NCBI GenBank assembly: GCA_964618215.1
Contig: CAZTZE010000015.1
Span: forward strand, 1 to 64,000
DNA from: CG2-30-58-95 sp964618215
GTDB lineage: Bacteria > Chloroflexota > Anaerolineae > Anaerolineales > Villigracilaceae
DNA length: 64,000 nt
Direction of reading: 5' to 3'
The notes beneath the pieces were generated by a model. The model did not search any database. It saw only the letters and a program-made list of their open reading frames with translations, and was not told where the DNA came from. The position numbers and the translations under genes were made by a program. The stretch's first letter is position 1. Each line of letters begins with the position of its first letter. Positions 50,762-58,131 of the stretch are shown here, piece after piece.

Positions 50762-51618
50762 AGCGATTGCTCCTCCGGCGTGCGCAGACCCCAGATGTAA
50801 AGCACGGTGCTGGCAATCGAGAGCACCATAATCAGCGCGGCGTAGGCTGCGGCAACATTTGGATTGCGGTACGTGTTGTACCAGCGATAGGCTTCAGCAG
50901 CCAACAGGGTGACGCCGCGTCCCGCCACGGCCAGGGCGACGGCAAAAACCTGAAAAGCGAGGATCGTCCGCAGGATGAGCGCCACCTGCAGGCTGGGACG
51001 CAGGAGCGGGATGATCACCTTCCAAATTTTATCCCACAGGTGGGCGCCGAAGACATCGGCAGCTTCCATGAACTCCTGCGGGATGGATTGCAGGCCGGCG
51101 ACCAGGATTACCATGACGATCGCCGTCGCACGCCAAGCCTCGGCCATCACCACTGCAAACAACAACCACTCTGTATTCTGATAGCCTAGGAAAATGAAGG
51201 GCTTATCCAGCACACCCAGGCCGGTTAGAATAGTATTGAGATAGCCACGATCGGTGAACAGGGAAAACCAGATGATCCCTGCCGCCAGTTCTGAAATACC
51301 GATCGGGATAGAGAAAATATACAGGAACAAACCGGAGAATTTCAGCTTTGCCTGGACGAGCAGCGCCATGATAAACGCAAGGGTGAATTGTACGGGGATG
51401 ATGATGACAATTAATAATAACGTGGTACGAAAGGCTGGGGCAAAGGCCACATCCTTGATCATGGTTTGAAAATGATGCAACGTCCAGCCACCATCCACAC
51501 CGCGGAACGCCAGGGCGAAAGCCTCCACCATCGGATAGGCAAAGAAGACCAGGAGGAATATCACCGAGGGGAGGAGCAATAAATAGGGGAGGAGATTCTG
51601 CCGGCGACGGACATTCAT
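50758..51618 (-). CDS. Sugar ABC transporter permease, MalF/UgpA-like
   Basis: A 286-residue membrane protein with six helices. The EAA loop is FMEAADVFGAHLWDKIWKVI with the following IPLLRPSL. It pairs with the MalG-like permease to form the channel. The gap before it contains a hairpin that separates its expression from the binding-protein gene. Confidence 0.91.
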   Translation of the reverse strand: MNVRRRQNLLPYLLLLPSVIFLLVFFAYPMVEAFALAFRGVDGGWTLHHFQTMIKDVAFAPAFRTTLLLIVIIIPVQFTLAFIMALLVQAKLKFSGLFLYIFSIPIGISELAAGIIWFSLFTDRGYLNTILTGLGVLDKPFIFLGYQNTEWLLFAVVMAEAWRATAIVMVILVAGLQSIPQEFMEAADVFGAHLWDKIWKVIIPLLRPSLQVALILRTILAFQVFAVALAVAGRGVTLLAAEAYRWYNTYRNPNVAAAYAALIMVLSIASTVLYIWGLRTPEEQSL

Positions 51619-51649
51619 GGGTATGTACTTTCATGCCTGGATGGAAGGG

Positions 51650-51682
51650 GGTTGGGACAGCGGTTTCATCGCTGTCCCAACC
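51650..51682 (-). repeat. Perfect hairpin between binding-protein and permease genes
   Basis: GGTTGGGACAGCG at 51,650-51,662 pairs perfectly with 51,670-51,682 (13 bp, 7-base loop). It sits between the binding-protein stop and the first permease, the same place as the hairpin at 2,589 in the Liv operon. Such hairpins usually raise the level of binding protein relative to membrane subunits. Confidence 0.8.
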
Positions 51683-51695
51683 GAACGATCATATT

Positions 51696-53072
51696 TTACT
51701 TGACCTGGCAGGCTTTTCCAGCACTATCGGGATCGGGCGCCCAGCAGGGTGCGCCGGTCTCGTTCATGATGGCCTGCAGGAAGACCTTCTGCTCGGCCAG
51801 AACGGTGGCGATGTCCTCACCATTCAACACAATGCGGGTGAAGGTATCGCGGTAGACTTTGCTGAAGTCCCCACCTTTTGCGCCTAGCCCTTGAGGCAGC
51901 AGAGCGGGCATCGCAACGGGCGAGGCAGCCTGGGCAGTTACGGCTTCTCCTTCCATCTTAATACCTGGCGAGACATAGCCGGGATAATCCACGGCCACGA
52001 TCGGGAAGAAGCCGACCTCGCGCAGGGTGATGATCTGAACGGATGGCTGGGTCAGGTAGCCGATCAGCGCTTCGGCGCCGGCCTGATTATTGGTCGTGAG
52101 CGGGATGGCAAGACCGGCAAGGACGGGCATGAAAGCGAGTCCTTTCGGGCCGATCGGAGAGGGTACGGCGACGAAGGTATCCGGGCTTTTCTCCAGCGCA
52201 TCCTTCAAGCGGGCGGTGTGGTCCCACGCGATCCAGACTTCCTCGGAGAGCAACGGCTCCTGCATGAAGTTGTAGGTGGTGGACTGGGGATGGACATATG
52301 GCCAGACATCCACCATCCATTGCCAGCCGGCGGCCGCGTCAGCGCTGGCGAAGGTAGTAACCACGCCGCCGCTGAAGGCAGGTACCAGGAAGCCCTGGAA
52401 GAAGCGATGGAGCAAGCCCTTCTCACCCGCCGGGAAGCCCAGTTTGGCCTCGCCAGTGGCATCGAAGATCGCCTTAGCCCAGGCAGCCAGTTGGTCATAG
52501 GTGATGGCATTCACATCCACGCCGGCCGGGAGGTAATCCAATGCCTTCTTATTGAAGGCCAGGATGTACGTAGCCTGCATCCACGGTACGTAGTATGTCT
52601 TGTCCGTGTTCAGCTTGGCTACGTTCCAGAAAGCATCTGGAATGCCGCGATCGGCAAGCGAGGCTTTCAGGGCGGTGAGATCTTGTAACTGTCCAGCAGG
52701 CGCCATGGTGGAGAAGTTGCCGTGCAGGGCGCCGAGGATATCCACCGTACCCTTGCCAGCCTGGACTTCGGCGGTGATGCGATCATGGAACGGGCCTTCA
52801 TCTTCGGGGATGAATTCCACTGCGCCGGGGAAGTCGGCAAGGATGAGGCCACGCACCTTTTCAGCCTCCTGCACCGGGCGTAACTGAGTGGAAAGCCAGA
52901 CGATATCGCCGTAGTTCACCGGTATGGGAGTGACTTCAACGACTTCCTTGACGATCTCGGTGACAACCTCGGTGACAACGACGGTCTCAACAACTGTCTT
53001 CGGTTGGCAGGCAGTCAGTATGAAGCCAGCCACGAGCAAGACAGCAATCAAAGATTGTAAGCGTTTCATCAA
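51696..53072 (-). CDS. Sugar ABC transporter substrate-binding lipoprotein
   Basis: A 458-residue solute-binding protein of family 1. The signal peptide ends with ILTACQP (lipidated cysteine near residue 22) and is followed by a Val/Thr/Glu linker typical of these lipoproteins. Mature motifs are LRPVQEAEKVRGLILADFPG and LAFNKKALDYLPAGVDV. A strong AGGAG precedes the start. Given the enzymes downstream it probably binds an osmolyte such as glucosylglycerate. Confidence 0.92.
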   Translation of the reverse strand: MMKRLQSLIAVLLVAGFILTACQPKTVVETVVVTEVVTEIVKEVVEVTPIPVNYGDIVWLSTQLRPVQEAEKVRGLILADFPGAVEFIPEDEGPFHDRITAEVQAGKGTVDILGALHGNFSTMAPAGQLQDLTALKASLADRGIPDAFWNVAKLNTDKTYYVPWMQATYILAFNKKALDYLPAGVDVNAITYDQLAAWAKAIFDATGEAKLGFPAGEKGLLHRFFQGFLVPAFSGGVVTTFASADAAAGWQWMVDVWPYVHPQSTTYNFMQEPLLSEEVWIAWDHTARLKDALEKSPDTFVAVPSPIGPKGLAFMPVLAGLAIPLTTNNQAGAEALIGYLTQPSVQIITLREVGFFPIVAVDYPGYVSPGIKMEGEAVTAQAASPVAMPALLPQGLGAKGGDFSKVYRDTFTRIVLNGEDIATVLAEQKVFLQAIMNETGAPCWAPDPDSAGKACQVK

Positions 53073-53175
53073 TATTCTCCTTCACTAATTTGAAAATGGG
53101 CTGATATGGATGTAGTATGGGTTTTCGTGCCTGTTTCTATGGAACATCACCTCCTTTGGATCAATCCTGGGCTTA

Positions 53176-54195
53176 TCAACTGCTGCCGCACGACTGGCGG
53201 ATAACAAGCGATGGCTCCAATAAGATCTGGCTATGCTCAAGCTCTTTCCCACTAATTATTACGATCAGCATCTCACAAATCATATTCCCGATGAGATAGA
53301 TCGGCTGGTTCACCGTGGTCAGTGGTGGTTGGGCATGCTCAGCCAGGGGAATATCATCAAAGCCGGTGATGGCTATGTCCTTCCCCACCACCAGGCCGCG
53401 TTCTTGCACCGCGCTCATCGCGCCGAGTGCCATCAAGTCATTTCCTGCGGCGATCGCAGTGGGAGGCTCAAGCATACTTAGCAACGAAACCGCCTGCTCG
53501 AACCCATCCCGCTGGGTCAGGTTGCCGGAGCGAATATATTCCTCTTTCAATTCGATCCCATGTTGCGCCAATCCTGCGCGCAAGCCCTCCAGGCGATAAT
53601 GGGCAAACATCAGATCAAGGTTTGGCACAATACATGCGATGCGCGTATGTCCGCGTTTGACCAGATGTTCAGCAACAAGCCGCATGCCGCGATCTCCATC
53701 CTCATCCACATAGGGGAAATCGAGTTTACCCTCGACGCGCCCGAAGGCAACAAATGGGAACCTGATCCCGCGTAGGTAATCAACGCGTGCGTCCTGGCGG
53801 CGAGTGCGTACCACGATGAAGCCATCCACCCTGCGTCCTTCCACCAATTGATGATAGGCGAGCATTTCCCTATCATCTGGTGGGCGTGTCGAGACGAGCA
53901 GGTCGTAGCCCAATTCCGCCGCCTTGTTCCCGATCCCAGCCAATAATTCACTAAAGAAAGGATCGGAAAAGCGCGGCCCAAAGGTAGGGATCACCAGCCC
54001 GATGGTATCCGCGCTCTGCTTTTGCAGCCGCTGCGCCAGGGTGTTGGGGACATAGCCCATTTCGTTGGCCGTGCGCTGAACCAAATCCTTCGTCTCCTGG
54101 CTGACATCGTCAAAATTGTTCAACGCCCGCGAGACGGTGGTTACAGATTTTCCAACACGCTTGGCAATATCTTTTATGGTTGCAGACATAATCAC
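53176..54195 (-). CDS. LacI family transcriptional regulator
   Basis: A 339-residue repressor. The HTH is TIKDIAKRVGKSVTTVSRAL with the hinge YVPNTLAQRLQKQSADTIGL; the rest is a periplasmic-binding-like ligand domain with FDDIPLAEHAQPPLTTVNQP near residue 285. The ATG at 54,195 is used, though a second ATG two codons later is possible. Two perfect or near-perfect operators lie at its own promoter. It probably senses the transported sugar and controls the sugar operon that follows. Confidence 0.93.
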   Translation of the reverse strand: MIMSATIKDIAKRVGKSVTTVSRALNNFDDVSQETKDLVQRTANEMGYVPNTLAQRLQKQSADTIGLVIPTFGPRFSDPFFSELLAGIGNKAAELGYDLLVSTRPPDDREMLAYHQLVEGRRVDGFIVVRTRRQDARVDYLRGIRFPFVAFGRVEGKLDFPYVDEDGDRGMRLVAEHLVKRGHTRIACIVPNLDLMFAHYRLEGLRAGLAQHGIELKEEYIRSGNLTQRDGFEQAVSLLSMLEPPTAIAAGNDLMALGAMSAVQERGLVVGKDIAITGFDDIPLAEHAQPPLTTVNQPIYLIGNMICEMLIVIISGKELEHSQILLEPSLVIRQSCGSS

Positions 54196-54220
54196 AACCC
54201 CGGTTCAGGCTCAAGAAGAA

Positions 54221-54272
54221 CCGAAACGTTTCGGATATTATTTATTATAATCCAAAACGTTTCGGAAATCAA
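54221..54272 (-). promoter_or_regulatory. Promoter of the LacI gene with two operators
   Basis: CCGAAACGTTTCGG (54,221-54,234) is a perfect LacI-type palindrome and CCAAAACGTTTCGG (54,252-54,265) a second one; their centres are 31 bp apart, three helical turns. On the - strand TATAAT (54,244-54,249) and TTGATT (54,267-54,272) are 17 bases apart, with the second operator in the spacer. Cooperative autorepression is likely. Confidence 0.85.
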
Positions 54273-54355
54273 CCCCAAATCCTTAAATTTCCTAATTTCC
54301 TCAACAAGTTAGAGAAAGAAGCACGGAACACGAGCGAACGTTGTCCGCTAGCTTC

Positions 54356-54655
54356 TCAGCCCTGTCCCTGAAGAACTAACATCCGAATGTACAATTTTGA
54401 ATACGCACGCGCGGACCGCCCCCACAAGAAATCCTGTTCCATACCATTGCGCTGTAGTTTTTGCCACTTCCCCTGTTCTGGATAGGTTGCCAGCGCACGG
54501 CGAAGGGCTTCGACAAGGGCTTCGGCGGAAGCCTCCTCGAATAAAAAACCTGTGCGCCCCTCCTCGACCGTGTCCTTCAATCCGCCCGTTGCGCGCACGA
54601 GCGGCACGCAGCCGTAACGCATGGCGATCAAGGTCTGCGGGAGTGCGCAAAGCTT
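54356..54655 (-). pseudogene. 3' fragment of a glycogen synthase (GT5) gene
   Basis: About 95 residues of the C-terminal end: TLIAMRYGCVPLVRATGGLK, the following DTVEEGRTGFLFEEASAEAL and a C-terminus ending at 54,356. MRYGxxPxVRATGGLxDT is the diagnostic end of glycogen/starch synthases. The first three quarters are absent; the fragment is joined to a broken transposase at about 54,655. It lies just outside the sugar operon. Confidence 0.7.
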
Positions 54656-55446
54656 GAGCCATGTTGCGCAGCTTGTGGAACACACATCGTTGGGGCGGGG
54701 TTGTCCAATAGATGTTCTCGTATGCGGCTCGCAAGCTTGCAGCCATCGGCGACCAACAAGAGCAGGCCATTCTCTGGGGTGATGCGAGCCTCGTAGAGTT
54801 GCTCCAGAAACTTCTGCCAGTTGATCTTATCTTCGCTCTCCGCCCTTGTCCAGGCCAACAACGTGGTCTTACCTGTCAGCGGCCACACCCCTTGCGCAGC
54901 CAGAATCGGCACTTTCTTAGCCCGTTTCACCGCCCCCAGGGTTCCCAAACGGTCGCGTTGGGTCTGGCCAGTCGGAAACATCACCGTGATCCAGATGCCA
55001 TCCAGCCGGACAACCGTTGGAAACTCACCCATTCCAAAGGGTTTGCACGGTACCTCTTCTGGAACGGTCTGTAGCACGCACTGATTGAGTGTACGCAGAC
55101 CCACCGAACTGCCGAGGCGTTCATCCAAATCGATCTTGAAATGACCATTCCGGCAAAACTTCTGCCGTTGATGGCTGCCACAACGACTTCACTGCCGCTC
55201 TATCTTTTCTCCTTTGTAATGTCGCCTGCGCCGATAGCGACCACGACCCAGTGATGCTTCAACTCTGCCTCCAAAGTCTCTTCCAGGTAACGACCTACAA
55301 TGTGCAAGATTTGCTCCCCCTTGGATGGCTGACCATAGTTCAATTACAAATTCAGGATGTTCACTTGGCAATACTTGCAGAAACAGGCTCCCTATCGGTA
55401 CAATTGTCATGGCTTGATCTCCTGTGGTCTGTGCGGTGCAAACCAC
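54640..55446 (-). pseudogene. Degenerate transposase (Mutator/IS256- or ISLre2-like)
   Basis: A broken - strand gene with three signs of decay. An in-frame TGA at about 55,189 splits it; translating across it gives a zinc-ribbon-like CGSHQRQKFCRNGH and then VRLDGIWITVMFPTGQ. Downstream, after LLLLVADG, the frame shifts and continues as YWTTPPQRCVFHKLRN, a stretch typical of Mutator-like DDE transposases. The end is missing, joined to the glycogen synthase piece. The family is uncertain. It marks a mobile-element event at this site. Confidence 0.6.
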
Positions 55447-55579
55447 ATTCTATGCACTCCATCAGTGCGCCAACCGCCGAAGAAATAAGGAATACCTCAC
55501 GGAGATCGTTCATCATGCACGCTGCTCTGATCTTAGCGTTGGTTGGGGATTTCACGTAGCCATTCTAAAACTTGGTAAC

Positions 55580-55620
55580 AAAAAATGCCCTTCAGCATTG
55601 ACTGATGGGCATTTTTTTTT
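55580..55620 (+). terminator. Bidirectional terminator
   Basis: AAAAAATGCCC (55,580-55,590) and GGGCATTTTTT (55,607-55,617) form an 11-bp stem with an extra TCAG/CTGA inner pairing, followed by further T residues. The A-rich left arm makes it functional on the - strand as well. Confidence 0.85.
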
Positions 55621-55621
55621 A

Positions 55622-55834
55622 TGTCTTAGAAAAGAGCATCAGGATGACTTCGGTGTCATCCGAGATAATCCATTTCTGTCTCCCCAAAATTACACGAGCG
55701 GCCCCGACGGGCTGGAATGCCCAGGTTACAAAAAGGTAGAAATCATACCCCCGGGGACAAAACCAGAGGATGCAATTTTAATCCTCAAATATCGGCAGAA
55801 CCAAAAGTCAAATCTGCCGGACATTAAAGACTAA
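55622..55834 (+). pseudogene. Start-less coding remnant
   Basis: The frame ending at 55,834 encodes about 70 residues with normal protein composition (for example RDNPFLSPQNYTSGPDGLEC, KKVEIIPPGTKPEDAILIL). No ATG, GTG or TTG start fits after the terminator just upstream, so only the end of a gene seems to remain. No family is recognised. The hairpin GGATGAC-TTCGGT-GTCATCC at 55,642-55,661 lies inside it. Confidence 0.3.
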
Positions 55835-55848
55835 GTGTAAAGTCGCTG

Positions 55849-55886
55849 ATGCGCCTTGAGATTAAATTCTCAAGGCGCATTTATTT
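55849..55886 (+). terminator. Rho-independent terminator
   Basis: ATGCGCCTTGAG (55,849-55,860) and CTCAAGGCGCAT (55,869-55,880) form a perfect 12-bp stem with an 8-base loop, followed by TTATTT. It closes the preceding unit and insulates the plasmid-like module. Confidence 0.85.
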
Positions 55887-55990
55887 CAAATATCAGCAAA
55901 CTGAATTTCCCTAATATGAAGAAGTTCTCTGGAATTTTGAAGGAAAGGCAATCTATCTGGCTAAGTAAAAGGAAGAAGGAGTGAGTTTAA

Positions 55991-56278
55991 ATGGCTAATG
56001 TCAAGAGTCATCGTCAAATCTGGGGCGTGGATTTCCCCCACGGCAGTGAGTGGGATGCAGGCGTCACCCCCCCCAATGCTTCCCTTCCGCAACAAGGTCG
56101 TTGGACAGTACGCCGCGAGGTTGATCGCTTTGTGGTCTTCTTTTTCTGCTTCAACACCAAGAGGGACACTTTACTGACGGAATTTCTCCCCACTGAGCAA
56201 GGCGAGATAGATGCCAAAATCTTTGCCTTGGTTGCATTGGACAATCTGTGGATATATTCTCAAGAGGTAATCGTGTGA
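55991..56278 (+). CDS. Small hypothetical protein preceding parA
   Basis: A 95-residue protein with an AGGAG ribosome binding site 11 bases upstream. It begins ANVKSHRQIWGVDFPHGSEW and contains VRREVDRFVVFFFCFNTKRD. It is not membrane-spanning and has no known motif. Its stop overlaps the parA GTG start, so it is co-translated with the partition protein and belongs to the module. Its role is unknown. Confidence 0.6.
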   Translation: MANVKSHRQIWGVDFPHGSEWDAGVTPPNASLPQQGRWTVRREVDRFVVFFFCFNTKRDTLLTEFLPTEQGEIDAKIFALVALDNLWIYSQEVIV

Positions 56279-57039
56279 CCAAAGTTCTCGCAATTGCCAA
56301 CCAAAAGGGAGGTGTGGGAAAAACCACGACCGCTGTCAGCCTGGCGCACGGTTTGTCCATGCGCGGGAAGCAGGTGCTACTGATCGACCTTGACCCGCAG
56401 GGACAAGCGGCTGTTGCCCTGGGAGTAAACCAAGAGCCGGGGGCGTTCAATTTGCTGATCTCCCCGCCAGGAACGCCGGCGGACATACTACGCCAGTGGG
56501 TGCGGAACACTAGACGCGATAATCTCTGGCTGATCCCCGGCAACAACACGACCAGCACGGCGCAGACTGTCCTCAATGCCGAAGGCCGTCCGGTGTCATG
56601 TATCCGGGATGCGGTCCGTCCGTTTACCCGTAACGGTTTGGACTACATCGTCTTCGACACCGCGCCGTCTGTTGGCGGCATTCAGGAGCGCGCGGTGTGG
56701 GCTGCCGATCTGCTCATCATCCCCACTGCCACGGAGTTCCTGGCATCGGATGGCGCCTCGAAGATGGTCGAGATGTTGCTTTACCTACAGGGCAAGCAAT
56801 GGACTGGCGCTCTCCTGGGCGTCCTCCCCACTTTCTACGATGAGCAGACCAAAGAGAGCCGCGCCACAATGAACAGTCTGGGAGATACTTTCAAAGACCG
56901 TCTTCTCCCGCCGATTCATCGTGCGACCGTGCTGCGGGAGTGCGCCGCCGAGGGCTTGACCATCTTTGAGAAAGACCCTGACAGCCGCGCCGCGCAAGAG
57001 TACGAGGCTCTGGTTGATCTAGTAGCGAGGCTGCAGTAA
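56275..57039 (+). CDS. parA: ParA-type partition ATPase
   Basis: A 254-residue ATPase from GTG at 56,275 with AGAGG upstream; a longer frame begins at 56,248. The deviant Walker A is KGGVGKTT near residues 10-17 (in IANQKGGVGKTTTAVSLAHG), Walker A' is LLIDLDPQGQA and Walker B is YIVFDTAPSVG. The later part, RATVLRECAAEGLTIFEKDP, matches plasmid ParA and Soj. Without an N-terminal HTH it belongs to the small type Ib/Soj group. It segregates the replicon together with the neighbouring DNA-binding protein and repeat array. Confidence 0.93.
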   Translation: MTKVLAIANQKGGVGKTTTAVSLAHGLSMRGKQVLLIDLDPQGQAAVALGVNQEPGAFNLLISPPGTPADILRQWVRNTRRDNLWLIPGNNTTSTAQTVLNAEGRPVSCIRDAVRPFTRNGLDYIVFDTAPSVGGIQERAVWAADLLIIPTATEFLASDGASKMVEMLLYLQGKQWTGALLGVLPTFYDEQTKESRATMNSLGDTFKDRLLPPIHRATVLRECAAEGLTIFEKDPDSRAAQEYEALVDLVARLQ

Positions 57040-57103
57040 TTGCGACCTGTAGATTGACATCAGCAAGCGTACCCAATCCATCCTAAAGCAGAGAGATACC
57101 GCT

Positions 57104-57796
57104 ATGACTAATCGCCGAGAACCATTCGCAAAATGGCAGCACCCTGGTCAGCCCTGGACCGAGGGCACGCCGCCCTCGCCGGTGGATCTGATCCCTGGCC
57201 CACAGCCAAAGAAAAAGCGCGGGCGGGAGTGGGAGAAACGCAATCGAGCGTGGTCATATAAAATACCACGCCCTTTGTGGGATGTTGCCAAACAGATACG
57301 AGACGACATCTATGCCATCGCTCAATTCAGAGAGGACGGCAAGCCGCGAGAAGACGCAACTACGGTGGACGACGTGGCCGCAGCGTTGGTGGATTGGGCG
57401 CTCTCCCTCGCCGAACAGGAACCATCGTTCCTAATTCCCCGCCCAAACCCGCACCCGCGTGGCCGGCTGATGACGCTTACTTGGGAAGAATGGAGTAATT
57501 GGTCAACGGAAATTCTAACCCCAAGTCGGAAACGAAAAGCAGACAAGGGGGGCAAAGATAAAGATTTTGTGCTTACCTATCGCTGGCTGGAAGAACACGA
57601 CCAGCGCATCAAATCGTTGGCAGGCAAAGGTCCCGCTGCGACTAATCACAAAAACGATCCACTAAAATACGCCGTGCCGGTTGGCGAGGTCGTTGTCAAA
57701 CTCTTGCAGCGCGCCATTGACGATTACAAGAATGGCCGAATGCGTCTGCGCTCGCAGGCAACCACCGGCCGGCAGACCGTATCAGGGTGGGATTAA
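57104..57796 (+). CDS. Probable centromere-binding partner of ParA
   Basis: A 230-residue, basic, hydrophilic protein of no clear family. After a charged proline-rich start (about residues 1-45) a compact helical stretch follows: RAWSYKIPRPLWDVAKQIRD, with TTVDDVAAALVDWALSLAEQ. A short strand before two helices fits a ribbon-helix-helix-like DNA-binding fold, which I infer rather than recognise. Position right after parA and right before an array of 11-12 bp repeats argues for a ParB/ParR-type role. No ParB/Spo0J domain with the CTP-binding motif GERRxxA is seen. Confidence 0.5.
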   Translation: MTNRREPFAKWQHPGQPWTEGTPPSPVDLIPGPQPKKKRGREWEKRNRAWSYKIPRPLWDVAKQIRDDIYAIAQFREDGKPREDATTVDDVAAALVDWALSLAEQEPSFLIPRPNPHPRGRLMTLTWEEWSNWSTEILTPSRKRKADKGGKDKDFVLTYRWLEEHDQRIKSLAGKGPAATNHKNDPLKYAVPVGEVVVKLLQRAIDDYKNGRMRLRSQATTGRQTVSGWD

Positions 57797-57816
57797 TCAG
57801 AAAAAAGAGGCAGAAA

Positions 57817-58080
57817 ATGAGCGCACTGAAAAACGAACTTGGAGATTTCCGCCAAAACTCACATGAGTTTTTCGGAGAACAAAGGAAGGTAAGCGGCATT
57901 GCTTACCTTCCGCTTACCTTCCGCTTACCTTCCGCTTACCATACCGCTTACCCTGCCGCTTACCTTGCCTTTACAGGAAGCCCTACAAGCCGCTTTGTTT
58001 TGCGTGGACGATACAAAGGTCGTCTTCAAAAAGTCGTCCGTCCTGGGCTTTCCTCCGGGTTTTTATCATTTTGTTCATAG
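57817..58080 (+). CDS. Possible small open frame crossing the repeat array
   Basis: An 87-codon frame with GAGG about 7 bases before its ATG. Only the first 24 residues (SALKNELGDFRQNSHEFFGE) look protein-like. The rest is dictated by the DNA repeats and then a basic stretch, so the frame may be accidental. It ends 51 bases before the initiator gene. Confidence 0.25.
   Translation: MSALKNELGDFRQNSHEFFGEQRKVSGIAYLPLTFRLPSAYHTAYPAAYLAFTGSPTSRFVLRGRYKGRLQKVVRPGLSSGFLSFCS
57888..57964 (+). repeat. Array of GCTTACC repeats (candidate centromere/operator)
   Basis: GCTTACC occurs at 57,901, 57,912, 57,923, 57,934, 57,946 and 57,958 (spacing 11, 11, 11, 12, 12), with one inverted copy GGTAAGC at 57,888. 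Repeats spaced one helical turn apart next to partition genes are typical of plasmid centromeres bound by ribbon-helix-helix partners, such as the 11-bp repeats of the R1 parC site. The array is not a coding repeat. Confidence 0.8.
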
Positions 58081-58131
58081 AAATTATTTTCGGTCATTTT
58101 TGACTGCTGAAACACCGCAGAGGAGCATAAC

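Larger units (their letters stand above)
55447..55990. other. Gene-poor stretch with two terminators and an orphan coding piece
   Basis: About 540 bases between the broken transposase and the plasmid-like module. It holds hairpins at 55,580-55,617 and 55,849-55,880. Between them a coding-like piece without a start ends at 55,834. No tRNA that could serve as an attachment site is visible. Confidence 0.6.
57797..58131 (+). other. Region between partition genes and initiator gene
   Basis: About 335 bases containing the GCTTACC repeat array, a possible small open frame (57,817-58,080) through the repeats and the GAGG ribosome binding site of the initiator gene. No other gene is visible. Its position fits a control/centromere region of a plasmid-like replicon. 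Confidence 0.6.

Noticed and set aside
53084..53150. Small - strand leader frame between lacI and the binding-protein gene
   Set aside because: AAAGGAGGTG is followed by an ATG too close for normal initiation, and the 20 codons have no feature of a known leader peptide.
57888..57964. CRISPR or tandem protein repeat
   Set aside because: Units are 11-12 bases with no unique spacers, and an inverted copy is present; a DNA-binding array fits better.
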